From Alphaproteobacteria bacterium (GTDB taxonomy: Bacteria > Pseudomonadota > Alphaproteobacteria > RF32 > CAG-239), in NCBI GenBank assembly GCA_017961285.1, contig JAGCXO010000031.1:1-37044 (forward strand): a stretch of 37,044 nucleotides of DNA. The letters are read 5' to 3'. The position numbers and the translations under genes were made by a program. The notes below the pieces were generated by a model. It did no database searches, was not told where the DNA came from, and was given only the letters and a program-made list of their open reading frames with translations. Positions 17,621 through 26,539 of this stretch are shown piece after piece. Each line of letters begins with the position of its first letter. Positions within the stretch are counted from its first letter, which is position 1.

Positions 17621-18307
17621 TTAACCTCTAAATCCTATTGCAACCAAATATTCTTCAGGAGAGGTTTTGCGGCTTGCATCAGGCTTAAAATGGGTGACTT
17701 TGGTGAATTTTTGTTTTACTTCTTTTAGAAAATCTGCCTCTGCTCCGCCCTTGAATACTTTGGTAATAAAAATTCCTCCCTCTGACAAAACTTCTTTGGC
17801 AAATTCAAAAGCAAGCTCTACAAGCGCAATTGTTCGAAGATGGTCGGTTTGTTGATGACCGGTAGTGTTTGCCGCCATATCGCTCATGACAATATCTGCC
17901 TTGCCGTTTAATAGTGCTTTCAATTTATCAGCAGCATCTTCTGCGGTAAAATCTTGTTGAATCAGTGTTGCTCCTTCAATGGGTTCTGTCGGCAAAATAT
18001 CAAGTCCTATAACCTGCCCACTTCCTTTGTTGCGCTGGACGGCAACTTGTGTCCAACCACCGGGAGCACACCCTAGGTCAACAATAGTTTTACCTTTACC
18101 TAAAAACTTAAATTTTTCATCTAACTGGATGAGCTTAAATGCTGCTCTCGAACGATATCCTACCTTTTGAGCTTCGGCAACATATGGATCGTTGAGCTGA
18201 CGCAAAAGCCATTGGGTTGAGGATTTGCTACGATATTTTGCAGTTTTAACTCTGACAGCCAGTCCTCTTTTGGCCATAATTTTATTAGCTGTTTTAGTTT
18301 GCGGCAT
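17621..18307 (-). CDS. rlmE: 23S rRNA 2'-O-methyltransferase RlmE (FtsJ)
   Basis: 228 residues, the expected length. RlmE methylates the 2'-OH of U2552 in the ribosomal A-loop. SAM motif VDLGCAPGGWTQVA and the K-D-K-E tetrad are visible (K in RSRAAFKL, D in SDMAAN, K in TKVFKGG, E in SPEEYLVA). I keep the ATG at 18307, since GGAG precedes it; the in-frame Met at 18277 has no ribosome-binding site. The gene overlaps the end of the Ppx/GppA gene by 14 nt, an arrangement typical of alphaproteobacteria. Confidence 0.96.
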   Translation of the reverse strand: MPQTKTANKIMAKRGLAVRVKTAKYRSKSSTQWLLRQLNDPYVAEAQKVGYRSRAAFKLIQLDEKFKFLGKGKTIVDLGCAPGGWTQVAVQRNKGSGQVIGLDILPTEPIEGATLIQQDFTAEDAADKLKALLNGKADIVMSDMAANTTGHQQTDHLRTIALVELAFEFAKEVLSEGGIFITKVFKGGAEADFLKEVKQKFTKVTHFKPDASRKTSPEEYLVAIGFRG

Positions 18308-19235
18308 TTTGCAACTCCATAATCATACCTTCAACAGCGGCTTTTAGTGAAGTTATAATTTCTTTTGCCCCTAAATCTTTGTATATTTGTGAAAATATGA
18401 TACAAGCTGCAATAATTATCGGAGCACGATTTTTCCCAATACAAGGATTTTCCTCACGTTGCTTGAGATTGGTTTGATATAATGCATTGATTACCTTATT
18501 AAAAGATTCAACATCAATAGCAATATTATCGGCTTTTTCTCTGATATATGGTTCCCAACCGCGGCTCAGGTGAGCAAGTCTGAGCGCGGTGCTTGACGTG
18601 GCAAGAAAACAAAGACTATCACGATATTTATCCATTTGGGATTTGACTACAAAATCTTTAGTATATTTTTGTATTTCTTTTATTAAATTTTCGGCATTAC
18701 TTTGATTATAGTCATTCAAACAGAATTTATCGCTGGCATTACGCGCACCGAGAGGTATTGAAATTGTATGTAAAATTTTTGACTGCGGTTCATTTGTTGC
18801 CAAAGTTATTTCGGTTGAACCGCCGCCGATATCATAAATAATGACATATTTATACTGGCGATTGATAGTATTGAGGACAGCACCGTTCAAGTTTAGGCGA
18901 GCTTCTTCCGTAGGGGAAATAATATCAATATTGATTCCCGTTTCTTCTTTAACTTTTTCTATAAAATCCGCGCCATTATTCGCCATTCTGCAAGCTGCAG
19001 TGGCAACAGCCCAATATTTTTTTACATCATATTTTTGCATATCAGACTTAAATTTTGCAAAGCAATCAATTCCCCTTTTAACAGCATCTTCCGTAAAGCA
19101 ATTATTTTTTAACATTCCCTCGCCCATGCGAGTTGAAATTGCATCACGATAAACAGGTGTTCCATTAGGAGAACTAATCAGGAGACGGCAGGAATTGGTG
19201 CCCAAATCAATTGCCGCTATATTGTTTTTTGACAT
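18294..19235 (-). CDS. Ppx/GppA family phosphatase, second paralog
   Basis: 313 residues, the length of single-module Ppx/GppA proteins. It has the actin-like phosphate motifs AAIDLGTNSCRLL (7-19), VATAACRMANN and IYDIGGGSTEITL. The family hydrolyses polyphosphate or the pentaphosphate of pppGpp. AAGGA lies 9 nt upstream. The gene begins 29 nt inside the end of the other Ppx/GppA gene, and about one third of residues look shared, so this is a tandem duplication. Which one is the exopolyphosphatase and which the pppGpp phosphatase cannot be told from sequence alone. Confidence 0.9.
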   Translation of the reverse strand: MSKNNIAAIDLGTNSCRLLISSPNGTPVYRDAISTRMGEGMLKNNCFTEDAVKRGIDCFAKFKSDMQKYDVKKYWAVATAACRMANNGADFIEKVKEETGINIDIISPTEEARLNLNGAVLNTINRQYKYVIIYDIGGGSTEITLATNEPQSKILHTISIPLGARNASDKFCLNDYNQSNAENLIKEIQKYTKDFVVKSQMDKYRDSLCFLATSSTALRLAHLSRGWEPYIREKADNIAIDVESFNKVINALYQTNLKQREENPCIGKNRAPIIIAACIIFSQIYKDLGAKEIITSLKAAVEGMIMELQNAAN

Positions 19236-20274
19236 AAGGTTTGTTCCTTCTCTTGCGGTTGCGATAAAAGTTGTGGCTTCGATTGGAGTTGTGCATCATA
19301 TCAAGCAAAATACCTTCACGAATGCCGCGATCGGCGACGGTGATTTCGGATACCGGCCAAAATGAGCAGATACCATCAATAATGGCGCAACCGGCAATGG
19401 TTAAATCTGCCTTGAGCGGGCCGATACAAGGGTGTTTTTTACGTCCTTCAACCCCTAGGTTCCTGATTTTGGTTATTGATCGTTCCAAGTCTTGGCGACT
19501 TATAGAAAGTCCGTCCACGGCAGAGCGATTGTATCGCGGTAAATTTAGCTGCACAGCGCCCAAAACTGTTACTGTGCCGGAAGTACCGATAATTTGTATC
19601 TCTTGATTTTTTATAGCCTCAAAAATGTGGTGTTTGTTTTCAAAGGCTTCCAATAGTTGTCCGGTTCTTTCAACGATTGTGTCATAGGCAAGATTGGTCA
19701 TATCTTTGTTGGGAAAAGCTTCGGAAACGGTAACGACACCATAAGGAAGAGAAACATATCCTTCGATAAAGGTTTTGCCGCTACTGGTAACGCGGGCAAG
19801 AGAGATTTCGGTTGAGCCACCGCCAATATCAAAAACCAAAACTCTTTTTAAGCTTCGGTTTAACAAAGGAACACATCCGACAACGGCAAGTCTGGCTTCT
19901 TCTTGTGAAGATATAATTTCAATATTCAAACCGGTTTGCTGTTTTACGGAATTTAAGAATTCTTTACAATTGTTGGCTCGGCGACAAGCGGCAGTCGCAA
20001 CAAAGCGTGAAGAGTATATAGGTGCATATTCGTTGATTATGCCGGAGCAGATTTTGAGTGCTTTAATAGTTCTTCTTATTGCATCTTTGGAGAGAGTGTT
20101 ATCTTTGATTATACCCTCGCCAAGGCGGGTAATTCGGGAAAAGCTTTCAATCAGGTGAAAGGAGGTCGGTGTCGGAGAGGCAATAACCAGACGACAAGAA
20201 TTGGTGCCCAAATCGATTGCGGCATATGTTTTGGGCTGTTCGTCAGCTCTTTTTATTCTATTCATATTCTGCAT
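19207..20274 (-). CDS. Ppx/GppA family phosphatase, first paralog
   Basis: 355 residues, Ppx/GppA type: AAIDLGTNSCRLV, FVATAACRRANN and VFDIGGGSTEISL are the phosphate-binding motifs, and DRGIREGILLDM ends the core. It has a basic C-terminal tail (RKRRNKPYVKKQ) not seen in its paralog. Two in-frame ATGs (20274 and 20265) are possible starts; neither has a clear Shine-Dalgarno sequence. It opens the operon ppx/gppA - ppx/gppA - rlmE - rsmB. Role: polyphosphate or (p)ppGpp metabolism. Confidence 0.9.
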   Translation of the reverse strand: MQNMNRIKRADEQPKTYAAIDLGTNSCRLVIASPTPTSFHLIESFSRITRLGEGIIKDNTLSKDAIRRTIKALKICSGIINEYAPIYSSRFVATAACRRANNCKEFLNSVKQQTGLNIEIISSQEEARLAVVGCVPLLNRSLKRVLVFDIGGGSTEISLARVTSSGKTFIEGYVSLPYGVVTVSEAFPNKDMTNLAYDTIVERTGQLLEAFENKHHIFEAIKNQEIQIIGTSGTVTVLGAVQLNLPRYNRSAVDGLSISRQDLERSITKIRNLGVEGRKKHPCIGPLKADLTIAGCAIIDGICSFWPVSEITVADRGIREGILLDMMHNSNRSHNFYRNRKRRNKPYVKKQYSGN

Positions 20275-20364
20275 TGATGTTCATTCTTATTTATTATTTT
20301 CAATTTAGTTCTATTTTGAACGATTTTTAATGCAAGAGCAAGAGTTTTTTTACAGAAAATTTAA

Positions 20365-20760
20365 TTAAAATTTTGCCGATATTTTCGATTTATCAGATTG
20401 GTGAAAACGGCGTTTGATCAGTGAGAATATAATGCCTAGCAGGCTGATAATCCACATATCTGCAAAACCCTTTAATGCAATTGTTATTGGGTTTATACAT
20501 GCCAAACATTTATCAGTAAATATGCCGCCCGCAATTAATGATATAATAAGTCCATAAGATGATATAATCCATATTTTCTTGTCGCTTGGAGATGTAAAAT
20601 TTGGTATATTTTTCTTTGTATTAGGTTTGTTAGAATTGCGGGAGCGAAGTTTGATTAATAATGCAATGTAACAGTATATAGCAGAAAACAGAAATAGAAT
20701 ATTTATACATAAAATTGCAAAGAAACTAAGAAAAAACGGATCAAAACGTTCATTGCACAT
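20365..20760 (-). CDS. Hypothetical multi-pass membrane protein, 5' end probably frameshifted
   Basis: Unrecognised 131-residue hydrophobic protein with about four membrane segments. The ATG at 20760 has no ribosome-binding site. Reading further upstream in the same frame gives more membrane-like sequence (KKLWLASICYCIISIL) without a start codon. If one A were missing from the A8 tract (T8 on the plus strand, 20803-20810), the frame would join an ORF starting with MIVLVISIYLCIKLS at the ATG at 20878, 4 nt after the ccrM stop. The gene is thus probably longer (20365-20878, about 170 residues) and read by slippage, or broken, or affected by a sequence error. Confidence 0.55.
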   Translation of the reverse strand: MCNERFDPFFLSFFAILCINILFLFSAIYCYIALLIKLRSRNSNKPNTKKNIPNFTSPSDKKIWIISSYGLIISLIAGGIFTDKCLACINPITIALKGFADMWIISLLGIIFSLIKRRFHQSDKSKISAKF

Positions 20761-20882
20761 AAGAATCGATATGATGCAATAACATATTGAAGCAAGCCAT
20801 AATTTTTTTTCTTTTGTTCCAATTTATGATTGGTGATAGTTTAATACATAAATAAATACTGATTACTAACACTATCATATTT

Positions 20883-22004
<1,122 letters not shown>

Positions 22005-22076
22005 TTACATATAGCAAATATTTCAAAAAGAAGTTACTAAAATATTAACAATAAAATTTTCGAGATAATTTTTTTT

Positions 22077-22703
22077 TTATGCTTTGCTGATGATTTCTTT
22101 TATGGGTTTATATGATTTGCGGTGTTCGGGGGTTATGCCATATTTTTTGAGGGCGGCAATATGAGTTGCGGTGCCATAGCCGGCATTTTTTTCAAAACCG
22201 TAATAAGGATATTTTTCGGCTAATTTTTGCATTTTTTTGTCACGATAAACCTTGGCTACTATGGAAGCGGCAGATATGGAAAAAGATTTAGAATCGCCCT
22301 TTATGATTGCGCGAGTCGGACAAACAAAATCTTTTGGGGTGCGATTGCCGTCAATTATGGCAAATTGAGGGGGAATTTTTAATTTTTCTGCGGCTCTTTT
22401 CATGGCTAAAAATGTTGCCTGAAGGATGTTTTTGTCATCTATCTCCTGACAACTGGCCTCGCCTATTCCTATGCAAATATGGCCTTTTTCTTGCTCGGAA
22501 AAAAGCTCTTGATACAGAAGTTCTCTTTTCTTTGGAGAAAGTTTTTTCGAATCGTCAAGATTGTTGAGCAAAAAAGGCGAGATGTTTTTATCTAATATTA
22601 CAACTGCGCCGGCAACGACAGGCCCGGCCCATGGTCCGCGTCCTGCTTCGTCTATTCCGACAACAGTTTCTTTATAGGTGTTTTCTATATCAAAAGTAGG
22701 CAT
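22077..22703 (-). CDS. rnhB: Ribonuclease HII
   Basis: 208 residues. RNase HII cuts RNA, including single ribonucleotides, in RNA-DNA hybrids. Active-site acidic residues are visible: D18 and E19 in GIDEAGRGPWAGP, D118 in AIIDGN and D155 in AKVYRD. It starts 2 nt after the stop of the alpha/beta hydrolase gene and precedes ccrM by 90 nt in the same direction. The stop codon sits in a run of ten T/A bases. Confidence 0.97.
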   Translation of the reverse strand: MPTFDIENTYKETVVGIDEAGRGPWAGPVVAGAVVILDKNISPFLLNNLDDSKKLSPKKRELLYQELFSEQEKGHICIGIGEASCQEIDDKNILQATFLAMKRAAEKLKIPPQFAIIDGNRTPKDFVCPTRAIIKGDSKSFSISAASIVAKVYRDKKMQKLAEKYPYYGFEKNAGYGTATHIAALKKYGITPEHRKSYKPIKEIISKA

Positions 22704-22705
22704 AT

Positions 22706-23464
22706 CTAAAGTTCATCCGCGCCGTCGATATCTGTATTTTGGTCGGTAATTAGCGGAGTTTCGTTGGCAGAATTTTCAATTTCTTCTTTACGACGGCGAC
22801 CGCGACGTTTTTTGCTGGGTTTTTTCTGTTTTACGGCTTCAATTATATAATTTCCGGTGATTTTATACAAATCAACCAAATGTCCGTTATACATATGATC
22901 GGCATCTTCCACCATGGCATAGTCAACGCTTATATGACGTTGGGTATTGAGCTTTCTGGCCAAGGAGGTTACGGTTTGCGGGGTAACAATTTCGTCTTTT
23001 CCGCCTTGAACAATGAGCCCTGAGGTCGGACAAGGTGCTAAAAATGAAAAATCTTTCTCGTTAGCCGGAGGAGATACGGCGATAAAGTTATTTATGTCAG
23101 GGCGACGCATCAAAAGCTGTAAGCCGATCCATGCACCGAATGTATAGCCGGCAATCCAGCATTGGCGTGCTTCGGGGTTTACACTTTGGAGCCAATCAAG
23201 GGCGACCGTGGCATCTGAAAGCTCGCCTACTCCGTCTTCAAACTGTCCTTGAGAACGTCCGACACCGCGAAAGTTGAAGCGCAAGACAGAAAAACCAAGG
23301 TCACGAAAGCAACTATAAAGCGTATAAACAACTTTGTTGCTCATTGTGCCGCCATATTGAGGATGTGGGTGTAAGATGAGGGCAACTGGGGCTCCCGGGT
23401 TGCTACCTTGGTGATAGCGGCCTTCAATGCGGCCGGCGTGTCCGTTAAACAATACTTCTGTCAT
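22706..23464 (-). CDS. Alpha/beta hydrolase (COG2945-like), nucleophile Ser replaced by Thr
   Basis: 252 residues. The alpha/beta-hydrolase fold is clear: oxyanion region LHPHPQYGGTM, then FNFRGVGRSQG, nucleophile elbow AGYTFGAW (105-112), Asp157 in GGKDEIV and His190 in DADHMYNG. In relatives the elbow reads G-[FY]-SFGAW; here the Ser is Thr108. The C-terminal 45 residues add a strongly basic stretch (KKPSKKRRGRRRK) and an acidic tail. AAGG precedes the ATG. It starts the operon with rnhB. Its substrate is unknown, and the Thr makes ordinary esterase activity doubtful. Confidence 0.88.
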   Translation of the reverse strand: MTEVLFNGHAGRIEGRYHQGSNPGAPVALILHPHPQYGGTMSNKVVYTLYSCFRDLGFSVLRFNFRGVGRSQGQFEDGVGELSDATVALDWLQSVNPEARQCWIAGYTFGAWIGLQLLMRRPDINNFIAVSPPANEKDFSFLAPCPTSGLIVQGGKDEIVTPQTVTSLARKLNTQRHISVDYAMVEDADHMYNGHLVDLYKITGNYIIEAVKQKKPSKKRRGRRRKEEIENSANETPLITDQNTDIDGADEL

Positions 23465-23482
23465 TTGGTTAACCTTGATTTA

Positions 23483-23511
23483 TGTAGTTAAATTTTGTTC
23501 ATATAACTACA
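23483..23511. promoter_or_regulatory. Inverted repeat between divergent genes, possible operator
   Basis: TGTAGTTA (23483-23490) and TAACTACA (23504-23511) form a perfect 8-bp inverted repeat with a 13-bp spacer. It lies 19 bp upstream of the hydrolase start and about 110 bp upstream of the gene at 23619. The size fits a dimeric regulator; a hairpin in the hydrolase leader is the alternative. Confidence 0.35.
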
Positions 23512-23618
23512 AAATAATGAAAATTTCAAGCTTTTTTTATTTGTAACCTAAATGTAACTATATTTTTACAATATTTCGTGTTATTATGATATTAAGGATA
23601 TTTTTTAGGAGGTGTGTC

Positions 23619-24215
23619 ATGAGAGTTGTTTTGATTTTTGCGGTTGCTATACAATTTGTTGTTGCGGCGCCTGTTTGGGCTCAGTTGCCGGCTAACCCTT
23701 TCAACACTTCTGAAAATAATGGCGTAATGCCTTATAATCAAACAAATTCTACAAAAGATTCGGTTACAAAGTCTCCAATGTATGCCGATGGCGAAACCGG
23801 AGAAGCTGTTCTGCCGGTTGATCCTTGGGCTAATGCCAGAGACAGAAGCGGAATTGAGACTTGGCGCGGTTCCGGTCAACACGGAAGACTTAATTATGTC
23901 GGAGAGGCTACCACCTATACTGATGCTCAAGGACAGGAAATGATTGCGCCCGAGGTTAACAGGCATAATATGATTGTCGGGTTGAAACATTTGCGCAGTT
24001 TGGGATATCATATTCCTAATGATTATGATGATAAAGTTAAAAATCTACCCTCTGCATACAGAAATAAGCTTGATGCCAGTTTGCAAGAGCTTGATGCTTC
24101 TTCTAATCCGATAAGTGTGTTGGCAAAGAAATTTATGCAGATTTTTGAAAGTGCTACCGGTTTGGATTTGCGTAATATTTTGGCAACAACTATGAAATTG
24201 CTGGGAACAGATTAA
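23619..24215 (+). CDS. Hypothetical exported protein
   Basis: 198 residues. The start is the ATG at 23619, with AGGAGGTG just upstream; it directly begins a signal peptide (MRVVLIFAVAIQFVVAAPVWA, cleavage after WA-Q). The mature part is hydrophilic, with an Asn/Ser-rich first stretch and then the segment LPVDPWANARDRSG. There is no lipobox and no further membrane segment, so a periplasmic or secreted location is expected. I do not recognise the family. It stands alone between two oppositely oriented units and converges on the gene at 24264. Confidence 0.8.
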   Translation: MRVVLIFAVAIQFVVAAPVWAQLPANPFNTSENNGVMPYNQTNSTKDSVTKSPMYADGETGEAVLPVDPWANARDRSGIETWRGSGQHGRLNYVGEATTYTDAQGQEMIAPEVNRHNMIVGLKHLRSLGYHIPNDYDDKVKNLPSAYRNKLDASLQELDASSNPISVLAKKFMQIFESATGLDLRNILATTMKLLGTD

Positions 24216-24241
24216 AAAAAAGGACAACAAATTGTTGTCCC
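24213..24241 (-). terminator. Terminator of the gene at 24264-24614
   Basis: GGACAACAA and TTGTTGTCC (24222-24240) form a tight hairpin. On the minus strand it is followed by an eight-T run, so it serves the minus-strand gene. On the plus strand no T run follows, so the exported-protein gene has no clear terminator. Confidence 0.7.
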
Positions 24242-24263
24242 TGCCGTAGATAGTAATTTAATT

Positions 24264-24614
24264 TTATTTTACATCTTGCGTGTCTGTAAGGTAGTCAATT
24301 ACCTTATAAAGAATGCTGATGTTTTCCATCGTTTTCTCGTCAGCCACAGGGTCTTGTAGCGAGTGGTTGAGCTTTGAGTAAACTTCAAAGGCCTCACTTT
24401 TGACCAGCTCATCAAGCTCTTTTTTCATCAGCAGAAGAGCTTTTTTGCTGTTGCCAAAAGCATATTCAGAGGTAAGAATTACATTTCCGCTCAACATATA
24501 GAGAGCGTAAATGATTTTTGCAGCTGCACTTGTTTCATTTTGTTTTTCGAGTGCCGCGGAGAGTTCCAAGCGCCAAAACTTCAGCTTGCGGACTTTTCTT
24601 TCTTGTTCGTTCAT
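24264..24614 (-). CDS. Hypothetical small helical protein
   Basis: 116 residues, largely alpha-helical, no signal peptide or long hydrophobic segment; the stretch AAAKIIYALYMLSGNVILT is moderately hydrophobic. Not recognised. It is a single-gene unit: promoter at 24667-24695, terminator at 24213-24241. No Shine-Dalgarno sequence precedes the ATG at 24614; the leader ends in A-rich sequence and contains GATTTAATTATT, similar to the start of the leaders at 1122 and 26540. Composition is somewhat richer in GC than its neighbours. Confidence 0.65.
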   Translation of the reverse strand: MNEQERKVRKLKFWRLELSAALEKQNETSAAAKIIYALYMLSGNVILTSEYAFGNSKKALLLMKKELDELVKSEAFEVYSKLNHSLQDPVADEKTMENISILYKVIDYLTDTQDVK

Positions 24615-24666
24615 AATTCTATTTTTTTGTAGAGAATAATTAAATCATAATTTTATAGCGCAGTTA

Positions 24667-24695
24667 GAGATATGACATATTTATTATCTTGTCAA
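24667..24695 (-). promoter_or_regulatory. Promoter of the gene at 24264-24614
   Basis: TTGACA (24690-24695) and TATCTC (24667-24672) are 17 bp apart on the minus strand, giving a leader of about 45 nt. Confidence 0.55.
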
Positions 24696-24703
24696 GTGGC
24701 TGA

Positions 24704-24743
24704 CAAAAAAAATCCCTGCTGATTGCTCAGACAGGGATTTTGA
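24704..24743 (-). terminator. Terminator of hup
   Basis: AAATCCCTG and CAGGGATTT flank a loop of about 13 nt, and a T run of eight follows on the minus strand. It lies about 20 bases beyond the HU stop codon. Confidence 0.8.
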
Positions 24744-24762
24744 TCAGAATCTATAAAATAAA

Positions 24763-25035
24763 TTATTTTACAGCATCTTTCAAGGCTTTACCAGCTTTGA
24801 AACGAGGAGCTTTGGAAGCAGCAATCTTGATTTCTTTACCAGTAGCAGGATTGCGGCCTTTACGAGCAGCGCGTTTGATAACATCAAAAGAACCAAAACC
24901 GGTAATTTGAATGCCAACGCCTTTTTTCAAAGATTTCATAACAACGGCGAGAGCAGCGTTAACAATTTGTGCGGTAGCAACTTTAGATGCTTTAGCTTCA
25001 TTAGCAACTGCATCAATAAATTCAGTCTTATTCAT
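24763..25035 (-). CDS. hup: DNA-binding protein HU
   Basis: 90 residues, the standard HU length. The DNA-binding arm shows GFGSFDVIKRAARKGRNP followed by TGKEIKI, the HU/IHF signature with the Pro that intercalates into DNA. The N-terminus MNKTEFIDAVA is typical of HU rather than IHF. HU compacts and bends chromosomal DNA. AAAGGA precedes the ATG. A single-gene unit with its own promoter and terminator. Confidence 0.96.
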   Translation of the reverse strand: MNKTEFIDAVANEAKASKVATAQIVNAALAVVMKSLKKGVGIQITGFGSFDVIKRAARKGRNPATGKEIKIAASKAPRFKAGKALKDAVK

Positions 25036-25062
25036 ATTTAATCCTTTCTATATAATATATTT

Positions 25063-25121
25063 AGGTAAAGGTTTAATTACCTTTCGTAAACCATATTCAG
25101 TAGTTTTTTTTTAAGAGTCAA
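25063..25121 (-). promoter_or_regulatory. hup promoter region with inverted repeat
   Basis: TTGACT (25116-25121) and GAATAT (25093-25098) are 17 bp apart on the minus strand. Between this and the ATG, AGGTAA (25063-25068) and TTACCT (25077-25082) form an inverted repeat, which could be a leader hairpin or an operator. The -10 element is weak. Confidence 0.4.
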
Positions 25122-25244
25122 ATAAAAATAGAGGTTATGCAAAGAAATTTGGGATAATTTTATAAAAAAATCTAAATTTTAATAAAAAATTGTTGTTTCG
25201 GAGTATAATATCAGTGTTGTTTTATGAAAAAAAGGGGAGCAGAT

Positions 25245-25736
25245 ATGGTTAAAACAAAATCTTTTTATTATAAATTTAATCCGATTAATTTTTGGACGAT
25301 TTTGAATATCCTATTGGTTGTTGGCTTTGTTTATACAATATATAATTGCAATTCTGTTATATATTATTGGTGGCAAACATGGTGTTTGATAGGAATGTTG
25401 GGAATTTCGATTGCTTTGTGGACATATAAATATGCTTTCAGGCATAGAATGGCCTTGATTGATGATAAAACCATTAAAATTGACCATTGTGAGCCGGTTG
25501 CGTGGAAAGATCTCGAATCTGCCGAGGAAAAAATTGTCCGTTGCGGTTTTGAGAATCGGAAAGTTATTGTGTTGAAACCTAAAAAAGGAATCAAATATAA
25601 ATATAATTTTCTTCAAAAGCACAATGCAGGGTTTTCGCCCTTCTCTATTCCTCTTTATGGGATATTGAGTAAAAATGACGAGGGTGAAATTGTAAAACTG
25701 ATAAAAAGTAAGCTTTCTCTTAAGGAATGTAAATAA
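25245..25736 (+). CDS. Hypothetical two-helix membrane protein with PH-like tail
   Basis: 163 residues from the ATG at 25245, which has AGGGGAG at good spacing; an in-frame ATG at 25224 lies upstream of that site and is unlikely. Two membrane helices (about 16-36 and 42-66) are followed by a cytoplasmic domain of about 95 residues beginning RHRMALIDDKTIKID, whose strand-rich pattern resembles small bacterial PH-like domains. TATAAT at 25204-25209 may be the -10 element. Function unknown. Confidence 0.7.
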   Translation: MVKTKSFYYKFNPINFWTILNILLVVGFVYTIYNCNSVIYYWWQTWCLIGMLGISIALWTYKYAFRHRMALIDDKTIKIDHCEPVAWKDLESAEEKIVRCGFENRKVIVLKPKKGIKYKYNFLQKHNAGFSPFSIPLYGILSKNDEGEIVKLIKSKLSLKECK

Positions 25737-25739
25737 CTA

Positions 25740-25768
25740 TTGACTTTTGTCAATTTTGTCTTTATTAG
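25740..25768 (+). promoter_or_regulatory. Promoter of the gene at 25807-26319
   Basis: TTGACT (25740-25745) and TATTAG (25763-25768) are 17 bp apart; the leader is about 31 nt and contains GAAATTACTAACCAAAATTT (25781-25800), similar to the leader at 1122-1151. The -35 box is part of TTGAC-N4-GTCAA, as in the promoter at 418-445. Confidence 0.6.
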
Positions 25769-25806
25769 GTTTGGGTAAATGAAATTACTAACCAAAATTT
25801 ATTATT

Positions 25807-26319
25807 ATGATATATGAATTAAGTCTTCCTTTGGAAGAAAAATTGGAAAAAAACCGTTTGGATTATGCAAAAGTCAATACTTATTTGGCATATATAGTCC
25901 TTGGACTCGGAAATATTTCGATTGAGGATATTATGTGTGCTTATTTGGTTGCTTCTGAATGGTGTGTTTGGGCAAAGAACCCAAAAATGGCAGAAAATCC
26001 GCTTGAAAATGAAAAGAAATTCAAAAAGTCTGATTATGCTTCTTTGTTTGAACAGATGAACTATTTTAAGCGGCAGATGGAGATTAAACTCACTAAAGAG
26101 GTTTTTGAGGTGAGAAATCTTTTTCTACATCTTCATCACAGTTGTTTGAATGCAGCTGTCCTTCTCAGTTCAAATCCGGATGTCCCGCATATATCGGAGC
26201 GAACTAAACGCTACTATAAACGTTTGGCATGCACGGCTGAGTTTTTTGAAAAAATACATGGCCAAGATGAATTTAGCAATTTGTTATACAAAAAAAGAAA
26301 CACCTTATCCTTGTGTTAG
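25807..26319 (+). CDS. Hypothetical helical protein
   Basis: 170 residues, mostly alpha-helical, with Cys and aromatic residues but no signal peptide. Not recognised. The N-terminal half has a moderately hydrophobic helix (YLAYIVLGLGNISIEDIMCAYLV). The ATG follows an AT-only stretch without Shine-Dalgarno sequence. It has its own promoter, and its stop codon lies in the loop of the terminator at 26292-26336, so the last codons form the terminator's 5' arm. The organisation matches the other orphan small genes nearby. Confidence 0.7.
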   Translation: MIYELSLPLEEKLEKNRLDYAKVNTYLAYIVLGLGNISIEDIMCAYLVASEWCVWAKNPKMAENPLENEKKFKKSDYASLFEQMNYFKRQMEIKLTKEVFEVRNLFLHLHHSCLNAAVLLSSNPDVPHISERTKRYYKRLACTAEFFEKIHGQDEFSNLLYKKRNTLSLC

Positions 26320-26336
26320 GATAAGGTGCTTTTTGT
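26292..26336. terminator. Bidirectional terminator between converging genes
   Basis: CACCTTATCC (26301-26310) and GGATAAGGTG (26319-26328) form a perfect 10-bp stem with an 8-nt loop. T-rich runs follow in both directions. It ends the gene at 25807-26319, whose stop (26317-26319) is in the loop, and the gene at 26339-26539. Confidence 0.85.
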
Positions 26337-26338
26337 AT

Positions 26339-26539
26339 CTACGCAAATAACCAGAGACATCCGGACACTATGGCAAATATTGTTGCAATGTCCATCAAAA
26401 GCAAACACATAAAATATATGATGTTTTCTTTATGGAACAGAAAGTGTCTGATTGCGTTTGTTAACATTAGTAACAATGATAACAGGCCGATTTCCACGAT
26501 AATGAAAATAATTTTTAGGATAAATAATACTATTTCCAT
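26339..26539 (-). CDS. Small two-helix membrane protein
   Basis: 66 residues, with two long hydrophobic segments (about 3-31 and 40-64) separated by RHFLFHKEN. The gene is credible because it has its own promoter (26575-26602), a leader almost identical to that of the 210-aa gene at 489-1121, and a strong terminator 3 nt beyond its stop. No Shine-Dalgarno sequence precedes the ATG at 26539. Function unknown; toxin-like or regulatory small membrane proteins have this size, but nothing specific supports that. Confidence 0.65.
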   Translation of the reverse strand: MEIVLFILKIIFIIVEIGLLSLLLMLTNAIRHFLFHKENIIYFMCLLLMDIATIFAIVSGCLWLFA

